DNA of 64,000 bases from Molanna angustata (GCA_963576475.1 OY754978.1:1785364-1849363); one strand, 5' to 3'; counted from the first letter of the stretch, positions 1 to 11,285 are shown. A program made the numbers and translations. The notes: generated from the letters alone by a model not told the origin.

Positions 1-2112
1 TAAACCACGTCGAGATACAAATCTCTCTAAGCAAGCAATAAATGCACTAGTAGATAATTCATTGACAATTTCAATATGTATGGCCTTTGTAGTCATACAT
101 ACGAAAACACAAAAGTATGCCTTATACGTTTTCGAATTGCGACGTTTATTTTCCTTCAAAATAAACGGCCCGCCTAAGTCAATTGATACGTTTATGAATG
201 GTCGATGACGAGTAACCCGAATAGCTGGCAAGTCAGCCATTATTGGCTGCACTGGTGAAGCACTAAATCGCTTACACACAAGACACTTTGACAAAACAGA
301 CTTAATTCTATTTCTCGCTGAAACAATCCAATATTTCCGTTGTATTAAATGTTGCAGTGATCTGGGACCCACATGCAAATATGATATATGAAAATAATTT
401 ATCAATAATTTTCCAAACTCACTATGCTTATGCAACAATATTGGAAATTTCATTTTATCGGGTAGTGCAGAATATCTAATTCTTCCGCCTACTCTGACAA
501 GTCCCTGTTTATCTATAAAACAATTCAACTTCTGCAGTTGAGGATTATCGCATTGATTTTTGTATTTTAACATATTAATATCCTTCATAAAATGTAAACT
601 CTGATCATATTTTATAATTGCTTGTAAACTAATTTCCCTATTACACAAATCTCCTTTAGTGCGATTATTAACATTCAACAGACAATTATTTTTAAACCTT
701 AAAATCCAAGCTACTATACGTGTTAACTTTGTATATTTATTAGTTATGTTATACAATCCTAATCTATTTTTATCTTCTAAAATTAAAGCATTAGATTGAT
801 TAACTAACCCTTTATATTCTGGCAATTGCGCAGGTACAATATAATCATCGCACCGTGGCCATCTGTCAACAGGTTCTAACAGCCACTCTGGACCGTTTAT
901 CCACAACGTATGACCAACTAATTCTTCTGGATATAATCCTCTAGATGCACAATCTGCTGGATTACATTGAGATCTCACATGAAACCATTTTCCATGAGGC
1001 ACGTTTTCCCAAATACGTTCTATTCGATTTGCAACAAATAATTTTAATAGATATGATGGTGTTTTAAGCCACGAAAAAACAATACTAGAATCTGTGTACA
1101 TAATATATATATATACATCCTTTATAATAATTGCATCTTGAAATATAGATAAAGTATGTTTAATTAATTTTGATAATAATAATGCACCACAGAGCTCCAA
1201 GCGTGGTATCGTTTGCATCTTAATTGGAGCAACCTTAGACTTGCCAGTCACCAGAGATATTTGTTTACTATCCTCAGTAACCAAATAACAAACAGCGCTA
1301 TATCCGTCATTAGAGGCGTCAGAAAAGCCAACTAAATAACACTGACTATCAACGCTTGTTCCAAAAAACCTACTCAATTTAAATTCCTCTAATAAAGACA
1401 TTTGATCAACTATTTTATTCCACTGCACTTTCGTGGATTCTGGAATAATATCATCCCATCCCAATTTCATTTTCCACAAATTTTGAATGAAACTTTTCAA
1501 TAAAAATGTAAACGGAGTGATCCATCCTACAGGGTCATATATAGATGAAACGACCGATAGAATCATACGCTTTGTATATTTAATATCAATTTTTTTAACC
1601 TGATAACTAAAAACATCATTCACAAAATCCTATTTAATTCCTAATAATTTAATATGATTACTGTCTTCAGCAAAAAATATCACACTGCTATCAGATTTAT
1701 TAAAATCTTGAATAAATTCAGGACAGTTAGTTGCCCATTTTGACAATTCAAAACAACCACTTCGTAAAATAGTAATTAACTGATCTCGTAAAATAATAGC
1801 ATTTTCAATATTATGATCACCGCATATAATATCATCTACATATGTACTATCACGAAGAGCTTTTGCACCTAATGGGTATTTATCACTTTCATCTAAAGCT
1901 AACTGATTTATTGTTTGAATTGCATTATAGGGTGAGCTTCCTAAACCATATGTCACAGTGCATAACTCATATTCTTTGACAGGTTGTGACGGATCTTCTC
2001 GCCACAATACATGCTGATATCTTCTATCTTCTTGCCTGATAGATATTTGTCTATACATTTTAGTTATGTCAGCAGAAAACCCGATTTTATAAATTCTAAA
2101 CTTTAACAATAA
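1..2112 (-). pseudogene. BEL/Pao Pol: RT palm, RNase H, integrase (partial at window edge)
   Basis: The same frame continues after the TAA. The RT palm shows FSADITKMYRQI (motif A), TYGLGSSPYNA (motif B) and STYVDDII (YVDD catalytic motif). A TAG at 1630-1632 interrupts the frame where this family usually has tryptophan, after LLGIK. From 1629 to base 1 I read every codon and found no stop. This stretch holds SIYDPVGWITPF, an RNase H region, the PADCASRG motif, an HHCC-like zinc finger (LHVGPRSL... CLVCKRF) and the integrase core start VSIDLGGPF. The integrase is truncated only by the window edge. Two point nonsense changes in otherwise well kept coding sequence suggest a young but dead copy. 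Confidence 0.86.
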
Positions 2113-3582
2113 TTAGATTATATCCTTTTGCAACTTTGGACCTACATGTAAATATTTGTTTAATGCACCAGTTGCGTTCGTATTAGAACTGCCATCAAAA
2201 ACAACTCTCAATTTAGTAGATAAACTATCAGGTTTCAGAACACAGTGATGAGGAATATAATATACATTTGGATCGCCTTGTAAAGGAACTTCTTTCATGT
2301 GTCCTAACATCTCATATTCCTTCATGAACTTTGTATATTCAAGTTTAATTTCCAAATTATTACAAAATTTTCTTTCCATATTAGTTAATCTTTTAAGAGC
2401 AAAACCAAAAGTACCAACACATGGTACGTGAATATCTTTTTTTAATAAGAGCGGTACTACAAATCTACCGTCGTCATTACGATAGTGTAAATCATTGTAT
2501 AACTGAACACATTCCTCATCCGAATGTGACATTTTCCTACTACTTGATACTGTGTTTACCTCTTCTATTTCCCAAAACCCTTTTAAAGTCTCATCTAACA
2601 CATCAGATGATACAAAACATGTGAACAACTCATTGTTATCATGTACAAAATCTTGACCTAAAATTACAAACCCAAATATGGTCTCAAATGCATATAAATC
2701 TTCTGATAATTTTTTACAATTTCCTGTAAACAATTTTCCATACATGTCAGCACCTAATAATATATCAATATTACTGCTTTTCCAAAATTCATTATCTGCC
2801 AATTCTAAATCTTGAGTCAAAACTCTACACTGATGAGATAAATCTCTCCTAGGCAAGTTTGATGGAAGCGCATCAACCACTACACTCTTTACAAATAGCG
2901 ACTTGTTATATTTATTATTAAATAAACAAAATTGCATAGAACCCTTTACATTTATATTTGTAGAAGACAGCGTTGTCAATGATACAGAATGCCCTTTTGT
3001 ATAGAATCCTATATTCTTACAAAACTTCCCAGACATCAAAGTAACCTGACTTCCAGAATCAACTAAACACTTGGCCTTATAAAATTGCCCATCTTTTCCC
3101 TGGACATATCCTATAATTGTTCCTAATATCACTTGACCAATAGATTCATTACCCCGAATCCCTTTATGGCAGATACCTACTACCGATGAATTATCAGTAT
3201 GCAATAAAACATTATGTTTCCTATCACAAGTTTGACACTTTTTGTTAGACTTACAATCCTTTATCAGATGTTTTCCAAAACAACAAAAACATAATTTCAA
3301 TTTAGAGACAATATCCTTTCTCTCTGATACAGTTTTATTAGTAAATGTGTCACAATTGTGTATCGTATGACTACCCTTACACATATAGCATTCAAGTTGG
3401 CGAATATTACCTACAAAACCTTTGTCTGATTTATGATTATAATTATTACGCTTTACTTGTGAATTACTCTGACGTGAAAATTTTAATACTTGCAATTGAC
3501 TTCGAATTATTTCAAATATTCTATTTATTGAAGGAATTTCCTGAATATCTAATCTACTTTCCACTATTCGACGTGTAGATTC
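2113..3582 (-). pseudogene. BEL/Pao zinc knuckles, A17 protease and start of reverse transcriptase
   Basis: This continues the Gag frame after the LINE insert. Two CX2CX3HX4C knuckles are visible (CYMCKGSHTIHNC and CFCCFGKHLIKDC), then a retropepsin-like A17 protease with the active-site motif LVDSGSQVTLM. The reverse transcriptase begins with YYIPHHCVLKP and LRVVFDGSSN, the conserved BEL fingers region. The frame ends at a TAA (2113-2115) that lies inside the polymerase and is followed in the same frame by the next RT block, so it is a nonsense mutation rather than a gene end. The first codons of the open stretch (3583-3636) belong to the LINE insert, not to the element. Confidence 0.87.
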
Positions 3583-4127
3583 CCAATACGCCCAATTATT
3601 GAATATGGCAGTCACCTCTGGAGTGGCGCCCCCCAATACCTACTGAATACCCTCGACGCTGTCCAAAGGCGTGCTATACGTCTGATTGATGATCCATCAC
3701 TGACTGATGGATTGCAATCACTAGAACACAGACGCAGAGTCGGTATTTTAAGTTTATTCTATAGATACTACCACGGGAATTGCTCAGAAGAACTTGCATC
3801 TTTGGTCCCTCCTCCACCCACTCGCAACAGAGTCACTCGCTTCATTCAATCGCAGCATCCATTCACAGTGGACCTTCAACATATACGAACAAGTCGCTTC
3901 TCGAACTCCTTTATTAACACAGCAGCCCGACTGTGGAACGATCTTCCGAATTCTGTGTTTCCATCTTCGTACAACCCGGGTCTTTTTAAAATCCGAATTA
4001 ATAAACTCTTTTCTAGATTGCAAACCCCTCCCAACGCTACGTAGTGCGCTTCTTCGGAAGAGTAAAATGGACCCAAATCCTAATAGCTGGCGTCCCCTAC
4101 GTAGACATGTTAAAAAAAAAAAAAAAA
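3583..4127 (+). mobile_element. 5'-truncated LINE inserted in BEL gag
   Basis: This 545-bp piece encodes only the C-terminal end of a jockey-superfamily-like reverse transcriptase on the plus strand. It is open from the junction (RPIIEYGSHLWSGAP) through AVQRRAIRLIDDPSL and AARLWNDLPNSVFP to a stop at 4042-4044, followed by a short 3' UTR and a 16-A tail (4112-4127). GATTC (AGATTC counting one A) flanks it at 3578-3582 and 4128-4132, a short target-site duplication. Removing the insert restores the BEL gag frame. It is a classic target-primed, 5'-truncated insertion. Confidence 0.9.
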
Positions 4128-4132
4128 GATTC

Positions 4133-4882
4133 ATCCAATTTATTAATAAATATAAATCCCCATACCTGATCTAACATTTTTTCACGTTTCATATTTGACA
4201 GAGCTAATATATTTTCATTAAATGTATGATATAATTCGCTTAATTGTCCTACATTTTCACCAACTAAAGATTTGCATTGAAACATTTTATTCATGTAATA
4301 TTCAAATTGTAATCTTGTATTAGTATAATGTCCACACAATGTACTCCAAGCAATATTATAATTATCACTAATCAGTGGTAAATTAACAAATGTTGATGCA
4401 AATCCCTTTATGGACGTTCGCAAATAATGAAATTTTTCTATGTCTGTATATCCAATATTATCATGAATCAATGACACAAACATGTCATGAAACGAATTCC
4501 AATTTTCGACGTTGGAATCAAAAACAGGTAAATTTATTATAGGAGCTCTCTGAATTTTATTACATACATCAGTTGCATTTATTTTCACACCATTAGATAA
4601 ACGATTTTTAATTCTCATTATTTCAAAATACATAATGTCACATTTCTGAATTATTTCACTCAATTCCTTTAATGCTGTATCACATTTGGTATCAGTATAT
4701 ATTCCAATCAAGCTGTCACTTAATTCATTGACCAATTTATACCATTCGTCAACTCGCTGACATCTAGCTAAAAATATTTCATCTTGTTCAATATTTCCTT
4801 TTTCACACAGATCTCTTAATTCATATGTATTCCTAATTCTAGAAATAGCATTTAACATCCTTGCTTTAATGTTATCAGCCAT
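4133..4882 (-). pseudogene. BEL/Pao Gag, N-terminal part (DUF1759-like)
   Basis: This Gag portion starts at an ATG (MADNIKARMLN...) just after the leader. It has the aromatic-rich block typical of BEL/Pao Gag, including LPVFDSNVENWNSFHDMF and the later TLCGHYTNTRLQFEYYMNKM. Gag packages the element RNA into virus-like particles in the cytoplasm. The frame reads through KLDES and is then cut by the inserted LINE fragment (3583-4127). It resumes on the other side of the insert at STRRIVESRL with the target duplication between, so the break is a clean insertion, not an ancestral end. Confidence is high for the family and lower for exact domain limits. Confidence 0.85.
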
Positions 4883-5410
4883 TTTAAAACTTTAAACTTA
4901 TACTTATAAACTATAATTGCATGCAAACACAAATTCACTGTATCAATAATAATGTGGTATTTTATTCTACCCGACTGCATTCACAATAATGTTATTAACA
5001 TTAATATGGTACCTTATTATTATTGTAACAAAATTGAGTACCTTCAAATTATTATTTGAAACCACCGCAACATGCAGAATTCGCAACAAATAACACAAAA
5101 AAAAACACTTCAAATTCGGTTAGAAGGGCCAAAATATTATGTAGAAAACATCAGGTGATGGGTATAAAAGATGGTAGGTAGTGGACTGTATTTTTAAACT
5201 ATCTCACCGATGCTTCTATATTCCTGGTTCACTGATTATTTTTTCTGTGCACACATCCACACGCAGTGGTCTTCAAACTTGTACTGATCCTTTTTTAGCT
5301 TGACATTTATTGTCACCCAAAATTATTTTGACAAGTGACAATTCTCATACATCGGTGAGGGGACAATGGCATGGAAAGGATTCAAAGGAAATATGCTTCT
5401 ACAACAGTAA
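4883..5410 (-). promoter_or_regulatory. Probable 5' LTR and leader of the BEL/Pao element
   Basis: This AT-rich non-coding stretch lies directly upstream of the gag ATG on the minus strand. By position it should hold the LTR, the primer-binding site and the leader. There is no second LTR in the window to align, so the LTR borders and primer-binding site cannot be fixed. The PLE remnant begins just to its right. Confidence 0.5.
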
Positions 5411-5429
5411 AAGTGTAATATTCAATAAT

Positions 5430-6418
5430 CAATATAATAAAAAAACAGCTAGTCTCGATGAACCCAAAAACACCTAAGTTATATGGTATTATAAAAATCC
5501 ACAAACAAGAACAACTCATTAGACCAGTAGTTTCATCGTGTACATAGTTCCCTTTCATTTAAATTAGGATCAAAAATCAGTCAGGTCATAAATCAAACAA
5601 ATATTTTTCAACCTAAATACACAATTAAAAATTCCCAACAACTAGTAGAGCAATTACAAAATATTACATTTCCGAGTAATGCGAAATTGGTTTCCTTTGA
5701 TATTGTTAACTTGTTCACCAACATTCCCGTTGAATAAATCAAATTTAACCAAAGACTTGAAAAATGTTCTGATTCGGTTAATTAACATTTGTTATCAAAA
5801 TTATTTTCAGTTCAATAATGTTATTTATCAACAAAAAAAATGGTTTACCAATGGGTGCTCCGACAAGTCCGGTTTTTACGGATATTTTTATGGAAAATTT
5901 AGAAAAAATAATATTTCTGAGGGTAGTATTACGGGAGTTATTTGAGAATAATGTAAGAAAAAGTTTAGGTCCAGTAAGCAGTATTCTCGCAGTACCTTTT
6001 TCTTGCATCTTTCTCAAATAACTCTTGTAATACGACCCTTAGTAATTCACCACTTTTTACTTTGGAAAATATATGTGGACGATGTATTTTGTGTTTAGTA
6101 AGGTACCCTTAGACAATGACAGTATTTTTTAAATCATATAAACTTTCACCCAAATATTCAGTATACAGTTCAAATAGAAGAAAATTCATCGTTTAATTTT
6201 CTAGATCTCACAAAAACATTTAAAGATAGTAAAATAAACTTTTATATTTATAGAAAACCGACATATTCCTATATCGTAATTCACAATACTTCAAACCATC
6301 CTATTTCGCATAAACACGCGGCGTTACACTCAATGATCCATCTATTAGTCCATCGATTAATATCCGTCTATAGCTATTAATCCATCAATTAATATCCGTC
6401 TATAGCTATTAATCCATC
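5430..6418 (+). mobile_element. Decayed Penelope-like element, RT portion
   Basis: Frameshifted but recognisable PLE reverse transcriptase on the plus strand. Blocks in order are PKLYGIIKIHKQ, RPVVSS, KLVSFDIVNLFTNIPV (motif A), GLPMGAPTSPVF (motif B), IYVDDVF-like remains near 6068-6085 and a thumb-region block SSFNFLDLTKTF...FYIYRKPTYSY...HNTSNHP near 6190-6310. Several frames are used, so it is inactive. The matching 3' half with the GIY-YIG endonuclease lies at 10333-11110, on the far side of the 3.9-kb LTR element that split it. The start near 5430 is approximate, and an N-terminal part is missing. Confidence 0.85.
5920..6040. repeat. Imperfect inverted repeat inside the PLE remnant
   Basis: Arms of about 45 bp (5920-5967 and 5995-6040) both contain GAGTTATTTGAGAA-type sequence in opposite orientation, separated by about 27 bp. 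The right arm interrupts the RT reading frame. It looks like a local snap-back duplication of PLE sequence acquired after the element died. Confidence 0.7.
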
Positions 6419-6422
6419 AATT
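6356..6422. repeat. 32-bp tandem repeat split by the LTR element
   Basis: Unit ATTAATATCCGTCTATAGCT plus ATTAATCCATCA, period 32 bp, starting at 6356 and 6388. A third copy would start at 6420; it is cut by the LTR element and continues at 10330. A partial fourth starts at 10362. The array lies inside the PLE remnant and was therefore present before the LTR element landed. Confidence 0.85.
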
Positions 6423-7117
6423 TGTGGCAGACCACATCTCGAAATTTCTTTCGAGCGCGCGCCTAGCGACGGCAAGTACATTTGTTTATCGCTAGGCCGA
6501 GTTCATCGCCCGCAACGTCGAATAAGTGACAATACTCCTCAACTGGGTATGACACTTCAAATCAATAAGTCTAGAAAGTTCGAGGACATTGAACTTGCTA
6601 CCCCCAGCGCAGCACTATTTAAGGGAGTCTACACCTCTACACGTCGTCACTTCATTTCCGTATTTCCGTCACTTCGATTCGTCACATCACGCCGCCGTTC
6701 TCGACCACGCCGTCTCGCCGACACTTCGTCTCTCGACCACCGGTCATCTCTCGACCCCGCGAGCACGAATGGTACTTCACCATGCGAAGATTCGGACACT
6801 TCGAACACACCCGCTAACTCGCTCGTTATACCTACTCATCGTGAGAAAAGTTCCTTTGTAAGTTATTTCATCAATTGTAAATTTACCCTTAAGCAAACTA
6901 TTAATTGTGATCAATATATTCATTGTTACTTTTGACCATTCTTTCTTCTTCTCTCTAAACCACTGTGCTTGTGTTCTTATTTCAAATCATATCCACTTGG
7001 GATATAGTAAACTCTCTTTACTGGTAACCCCTCTGGTTACCACTTATATTTAATAGTAACCACTCTGGTTATTAACTACTTTCGATTGGTAACCCCTCCG
7101 GTTACCAATCAGCTTTA
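6423..7117 (+). repeat. 5' LTR of the LARD-like element
   Basis: This LTR begins with TGTGGCAGACCACATCTC and contains a TATA-like CTATTTAAGGG near 6617 that could drive transcription. A 128-codon open stretch (6549-6935, rich in Arg, Ser and Thr) is present identically in the other LTR. It has no recognisable domain and is probably chance. Confidence 0.92.
7020..7108. repeat. Three palindromic GGTAACC...GGTTACC units at the LTR end
   Basis: Near the 3' end of the LTR lie GGTAACCCCTCTGGTTACC, a diverged middle copy (AGTAACCACTCTGGTTATT) and GGTAACCCCTCCGGTTACC. Each is an inverted repeat able to form a 7-bp stem with a short loop. The same triplet occurs in the 3' LTR near 10231-10319. Function is unknown; they could be RNA hairpins in U5 or binding sites. 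Confidence 0.8.
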
Positions 7118-9633
7118 TTGGTGACCCTGAAAACGTGAATATGAACACAATCGTTACCAAACAGCTTAACAGCTAAGCTTCACAGCTACTGGTATTTACA
7201 AAACATCGGTATTTATCTAGTACTGGCCCGAGGCCGAAAAACGATAAATATGCATTCACAACAGTGGTATTTTTCCTTACAATAACATTAAACAACACTT
7301 ACCGATTTTCCTCAGATCACTCCTTTTCTTTTCCTAGCTTTGAAAAAGAACGAATTGGTTTTTGAATCTCTCACGATGGGTACACTACACTACACCCGCG
7401 AAACAATCGCGCTTAATTCTATGCAATCGCGTTTAAAAATCACCCGCGCTTCTCGGTTTTTAGTTATTCTTTGTCATAAATGTTGCATTCAAATAACACA
7501 TGCATAGTACACATTCATTTTATTCTGAGATTGTAAACAAAGGTATATATTGGTACCCACTTTATAATTTCACATAAACAAACACTGTTAAAAAATTTTC
7601 TGTACGGCACTGCTTTAGTAAAAAAATACTCCGACAATCGCGATATACATAAACAAAACCGCACTTCCGAATTTAGTTATATTCTTTTCACATAATTCAC
7701 GGAACTAAAAATATTTTTCACATACATCGCGACAAAAAATTCTCATGCACAACAATAATACTGAAGTGACAAAAATTATTAATTTTATATTTTGCATACA
7801 GTTTTACGCGTGGTACAGAACATTTAAGTAATCTTGATATAGTAATTTCACTGTTTAAACAAATATCCATCGAAAGTTTTCGGTTTTAAACGATAAAACT
7901 TCAATTTTGTTATTTTTAATAAGTAAACAACGCGATTACGGCTCGTGACTAATCTTTCAAAATTTCAACTAGCGGTAGAAAAATTAAGTTTTCAATAAAC
8001 ACCATCTACCGAGCGACAATCTAAGTTTTTGCTAACAAGATATTTACGTACGTTATTTAAATTCATTGCAATCAGAGATATGTTTTTATATCAAAGGAGC
8101 TCGCAAATAATTAATTAAATTATCACTATTTAATATATCAAATAGGTACTAATTTCGTGAAATACTTAACTTACCTATTTCATACTTTGTAATTTTGCTT
8201 TAAATACCTTTTATACTTTGAAACTTGCAAAGCATTTTTGTACTTAGACACATTTCAATATTTACCTATTACAAATAGAATATTTTAAACATTTTTGGAC
8301 TTTGCTGAAATTCATATTATTTTTTTGTTGCATTGTATACCTAATTAGATACTTGAATTTATTTTCACTTCTAAAATATATTGTAATCAACTTAATTATT
8401 ATTGACAAATACTTATCATTGTACATATTATATTTTTGCAACATGCAACCAACAATATTTTATTTATTCGCTTGCTACAATTGTAAATGTTTATATTATG
8501 AAAATTTAAAATTTACAACTGTCAACTGCTGTTACTATGTACAACTATAGAAGCAAGATGATCAACGTTATCATCATCATCAGCATCAAACCAAGATGGA
8601 AAGCGACATTATCAACATCGATAAATCAAGATGGCAAACATTGTCAACGGCACCAAATCAAGATGAACAACATTGGCAACGGCACCAAATCAAGATGGAC
8701 AACATCAGCAACAAATGGTTTTCATCAGCAACCAAGAGCAACACCGACACGCTACAACTCGCTATACTGGCACGTATTCCCAAAGACATCAGACTCACTT
8801 GATGCGCGGCAAAGAATGCACAAGCACTCGCTATACTGGCACGTATTCCCAAAGACATCAGACTCACTTGATGCGCAGCAAAGAATGCACACACAGGCCC
8901 CACTGGAGAACTACATACTCCAAAGCTGTCTAACGCAACAGACACGCCGCAACTTCAACGCTGGAGAACTACTCCAGAGCTGTCGGACACCCAAATATGA
9001 ACGCACGCACACATCTCGAGCACACAAAAACTCACCTCGTCTCATCGCTACGCACGTCTTTGAACGAGGAATGATTTTGTTGGGACGCTGTCCCATCCTT
9101 CGTGTTATGCTTATGACTCGCACTCAGTCTCGCATACCCAAGGAGCTGCTCAACCACGACAACACGACGTCTACACGACACGGTCAACACGACGCTGTCA
9201 ACACGTCACTGTCAACACACGCTGTCAACACGACGACAGTCAACGAAAACTTCGAAAACGCCAACGCAAGCCAACTGCACAGTTCTGCAAATTCGACAAG
9301 AATGTTTAGATGCCAATTACACTGCACAGTTTATCGGACTCCACGGACTACACTGACTCCACGGACTCCACAGCTTTGTGTACGAACAAGCCTCACCGAC
9401 ACACTGCAATTGTCAACGGGCTGAACGGGAACACTGTTTCCAAAGCAATCACATCTTGATCCGTCGCAATCATCATCAGCAACTAGGCAACAGTCCAACT
9501 AACACAAGTCTAACCATCTCTCCAAAATTGTAATGACTACAAAAAACTTCAGCAACGACTGCCTCAGCTCAGCCATACCATGACGTTCTACCAAGGTATC
9601 GTGCCATCTTCGATACCACTTGGAGGGGAGGAA
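7118..9633 (+). other. Interior of the LARD-like element, no retroviral genes
   Basis: The first 1.4 kb is AT-rich and stop-rich. From about 8537 to 9424 there is an open stretch of 295 codons with simple composition (Thr, Ser, Arg, Asn, Gln) and repeats of an AAATCAAGATGG-containing phrase. I do not recognise a Gag, protease or polymerase. The last part ends in the polypurine tract. The open stretch may be a decayed or novel Gag-like ORF or simply a repeat-driven open frame. Confidence 0.6.
8758..8895 (+). repeat. Two 69-bp direct repeats in the LARD interior
   Basis: A block beginning CTCGCTATACTGGCACGTAT occurs at 8758 and again at 8827 with almost no change. The 69-bp period is a multiple of three, so the open frame survives the duplication. 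Confidence 0.85.
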
Positions 9634-10328
9634 TGTGGCAGACCACATCTCGAAATTTCTTTCGAGCGCGCGCCTAGCGACGGCAAGTACATTTGTTTAT
9701 CGCTAGGCCGAGTTCATCGCCCGCAACGTCGAATAAGTGACAATACTCCTCAACTGGGTATGACACTTCAAATCAATAAGTCTAGAAAGTTCGAGGACAT
9801 TGAACTTGCTACCCCCAGCGCAGCACTATTTAAGGGAGTCTACACCTCTACACGTCGTCACTTCATTTCCGTATTTCCGTCACTTCGATTCGTCACATCA
9901 CGCCGCCGTTCTCGACCACGCCGTCTCGCCGACACTTCGTCTCTCGACCACCGGTCATCTCTCGACCCCGCGAGCACGAATGGTACTTCACCATGCGAAG
10001 ATTCGGACACTTCGAACACACCCGCTAACTCGCTCGTTATACCTACTCATCGTGAGAAAAGTTCCTTTGTAAGTTATTTCATCAATTGTAAATTTACCCT
10101 TAAGCAAACTATTAATTGTGATCAATATATTCATTGTTACTTTTGACCATTCTTTCTTCTTCTCTCTAAACCACTGTGCTTGTGTTCTTATTTCAAATCA
10201 TATCCACTTGGGATATAGTAAACTCTCTTTACTGGTAACCCCTCTGGTTACCACTTATATTTAATAGTAACCACTCTGGTTATTAACTACTTTCGATTGG
10301 TAACCCCTCCGGTTACCAATCAGCTTTA
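9634..10328 (+). repeat. 3' LTR of the LARD-like element
   Basis: Same length (695 bp) and, as far as I could compare, same sequence as the 5' LTR. It is preceded directly by the polypurine tract and followed by the AATT duplication and the interrupted 32-bp repeat of the PLE. Confidence 0.92.
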
Positions 10329-10332
10329 AATT

Positions 10333-11110
10333 AATATCCGTCTATAGCTATTAATCCATCAATTAATATCCTTTCAATCTGAACTGAACAACATAAAACA
10401 AATAGCGATAAACAACGGTTGTTCTTGTCAATTTGGGATCGAATTAATAAAAAGCTAAAACAAGTAAAATTGTCGCTAAATAACATGAACTTTAAGCTGA
10501 GAGGGGGGCGATATGCACGTAAACCAACGAAGCAAAAAAACACAAATTTACGCTCTGCGCAACCGGAAGCTCGCTCGAAACTGATGCTCGCTACAGTCAA
10601 CCAAATGTCAACGAAAAAACGTAGAATTTTATTTACTGCTGAATCGACAGTTGGATTAATAATTGGGTAATCAGTATTTCAAAACATTTACCTTATAATA
10701 TTTAACCGGCCTTTTATACAAGTAATTCTATAGTAAAAATTTGATGAATTCAAGAGATAAAAGAGATATAATTATTAATTCGGGCGTATATAAATTAACA
10801 TGTAATGAATGCACCGCTTTCTATTAAAATAAAACGGGGAGAAGCTTTGAAACGCGAATTAAAGAACATATGCGATGTTAACAACTTTTCTAAATTTGTA
10901 GATCATAGTATAGAAAATAGGGACAGTTTCGATATAAATACTCGTTTTCAAATATTACATGTTCACAAACAGGGCCATAGACTGGAAAATTTAGAAGCAT
11001 TAGAAATTTCGAAAGCAGTAAACAAAGGCGAAAATATTATAAATAATCAAATTTTAACAAATAGCCTGCTCAACAATATGTTTATTCTCATAATTATTTA
11101 TTCTTTGTCT
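10333..11110 (+). mobile_element. Decayed Penelope-like element, linker and GIY-YIG portion
   Basis: This is the 3' half of the PLE that starts near 5430. It begins with a linker (SELNNIKQIAINNG) that matches the linker of the better kept PLE at 40660. A small foreign repeat follows (see 10480-10600). GIY-YIG endonuclease remains come next: SGVYKLTCNECTAFY near 10780-10840, then RFQILHVHKQGHRLENLEAL and KGENIINNQI. Frameshifts and loss of most of the catalytic block mean it cannot be active. It ends within about 30 bp of GST-B exon 3. Confidence 0.8.
10480..10600 (-). repeat. Short dispersed repeat shared with the LINE tail at 27049-27125
   Basis: On the minus strand the block GAGCTTCCGGTTGCGCAGAG followed by CGTAAATTTGTGTTTTTTTG resembles plus-strand GAGCTTCCAGTTGCGCAGAG and its continuation at 27058-27105. 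The second copy lies in the 3' UTR of a 5'-truncated LINE, so this is probably another 3' fragment of that family placed inside the PLE. Confidence 0.65.
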
Positions 11111-11137
11111 TGTGTTTTATCAACTGTAGATACTTAC

Positions 11138-11285
11138 AACAATATTTTCCATGGTCGGAAAGAGCACACTAGAATCAAAATGTAATCTCTGGTCTATGAT
11201 AGCTTTCTTTTTAAGATCCTTTGAATAAAGAGAGTCTTTAGAATCTTTGCCGTAGACTTCTGTTAGATAAACACATATTGCGTGA
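11138..11285 (-). CDS. GST-B exon 3
   Basis: 148 nt between a CAG acceptor and donor GTAAGT. It encodes the end of the DSHAI motif, YLTEVYGKDSKDSLYS, and RLHFDSSVLFPTMENIV at the domain linker and helix 4. The exon is two codons longer than its GST-A counterpart. The PLE remnant ends almost at its 3' border. Confidence 0.88.

Larger units (their letters stand above)
1..5410 (-). mobile_element. BEL/Pao LTR retrotransposon, runs off the left edge
   Basis: Read on the minus strand, this is one element in the order LTR/leader, Gag (DUF1759-like), two CCHC zinc knuckles, A17-type aspartic protease, reverse transcriptase, RNase H and integrase, which is the BEL/Pao order. The reading frame is kept almost throughout. 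I see two in-frame stops (2113-2115 TAA and 1630-1632 TAG) and one LINE fragment inserted in gag. The end of the integrase and the 3' LTR lie left of base 1. The element probably sits in the unseen last introns of GST-B. The right boundary near 5410 is approximate because no second LTR is available for comparison. Confidence 0.88.
6423..10328. mobile_element. Non-autonomous LTR retrotransposon (LARD-like), 3.9 kb
   Basis: Two 695-bp direct repeats (6423-7117 and 9634-10328) start with TGTGGCAGACC and end with CAGCTTTA. They flank a 2.5-kb interior with no gag, pol or env homology. A 4-bp duplication AATT lies outside both ends (6419-6422 and 10329-10332). A primer-binding-site-like TGGTGACCCTGAA begins at 7119, and a polypurine tract GGAGGGGAGGAA ends at 9633, so transcription polarity is plus. 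I saw no difference between the LTRs, which points to recent insertion. It must rely on proteins of another LTR element. Superfamily is not decidable by eye; a 4-bp duplication fits Ty3/gypsy or BEL. Confidence 0.9.

Noticed and set aside
6549..6935. Protein-coding gene of 128 codons, duplicated at 9760-10146
   Set aside because: It lies wholly inside the LTR, has no domain, and is duplicated only because the LTR is.
8537..9424. Gag gene of the LARD-like element
   Set aside because: Open but repeat-driven, with no zinc knuckle, capsid or protease motif; kept only as a possibility in the interior entry.
10419..10670. Small host gene
   Set aside because: Overlaps PLE linker remains and a dispersed repeat; no start context or homologue.
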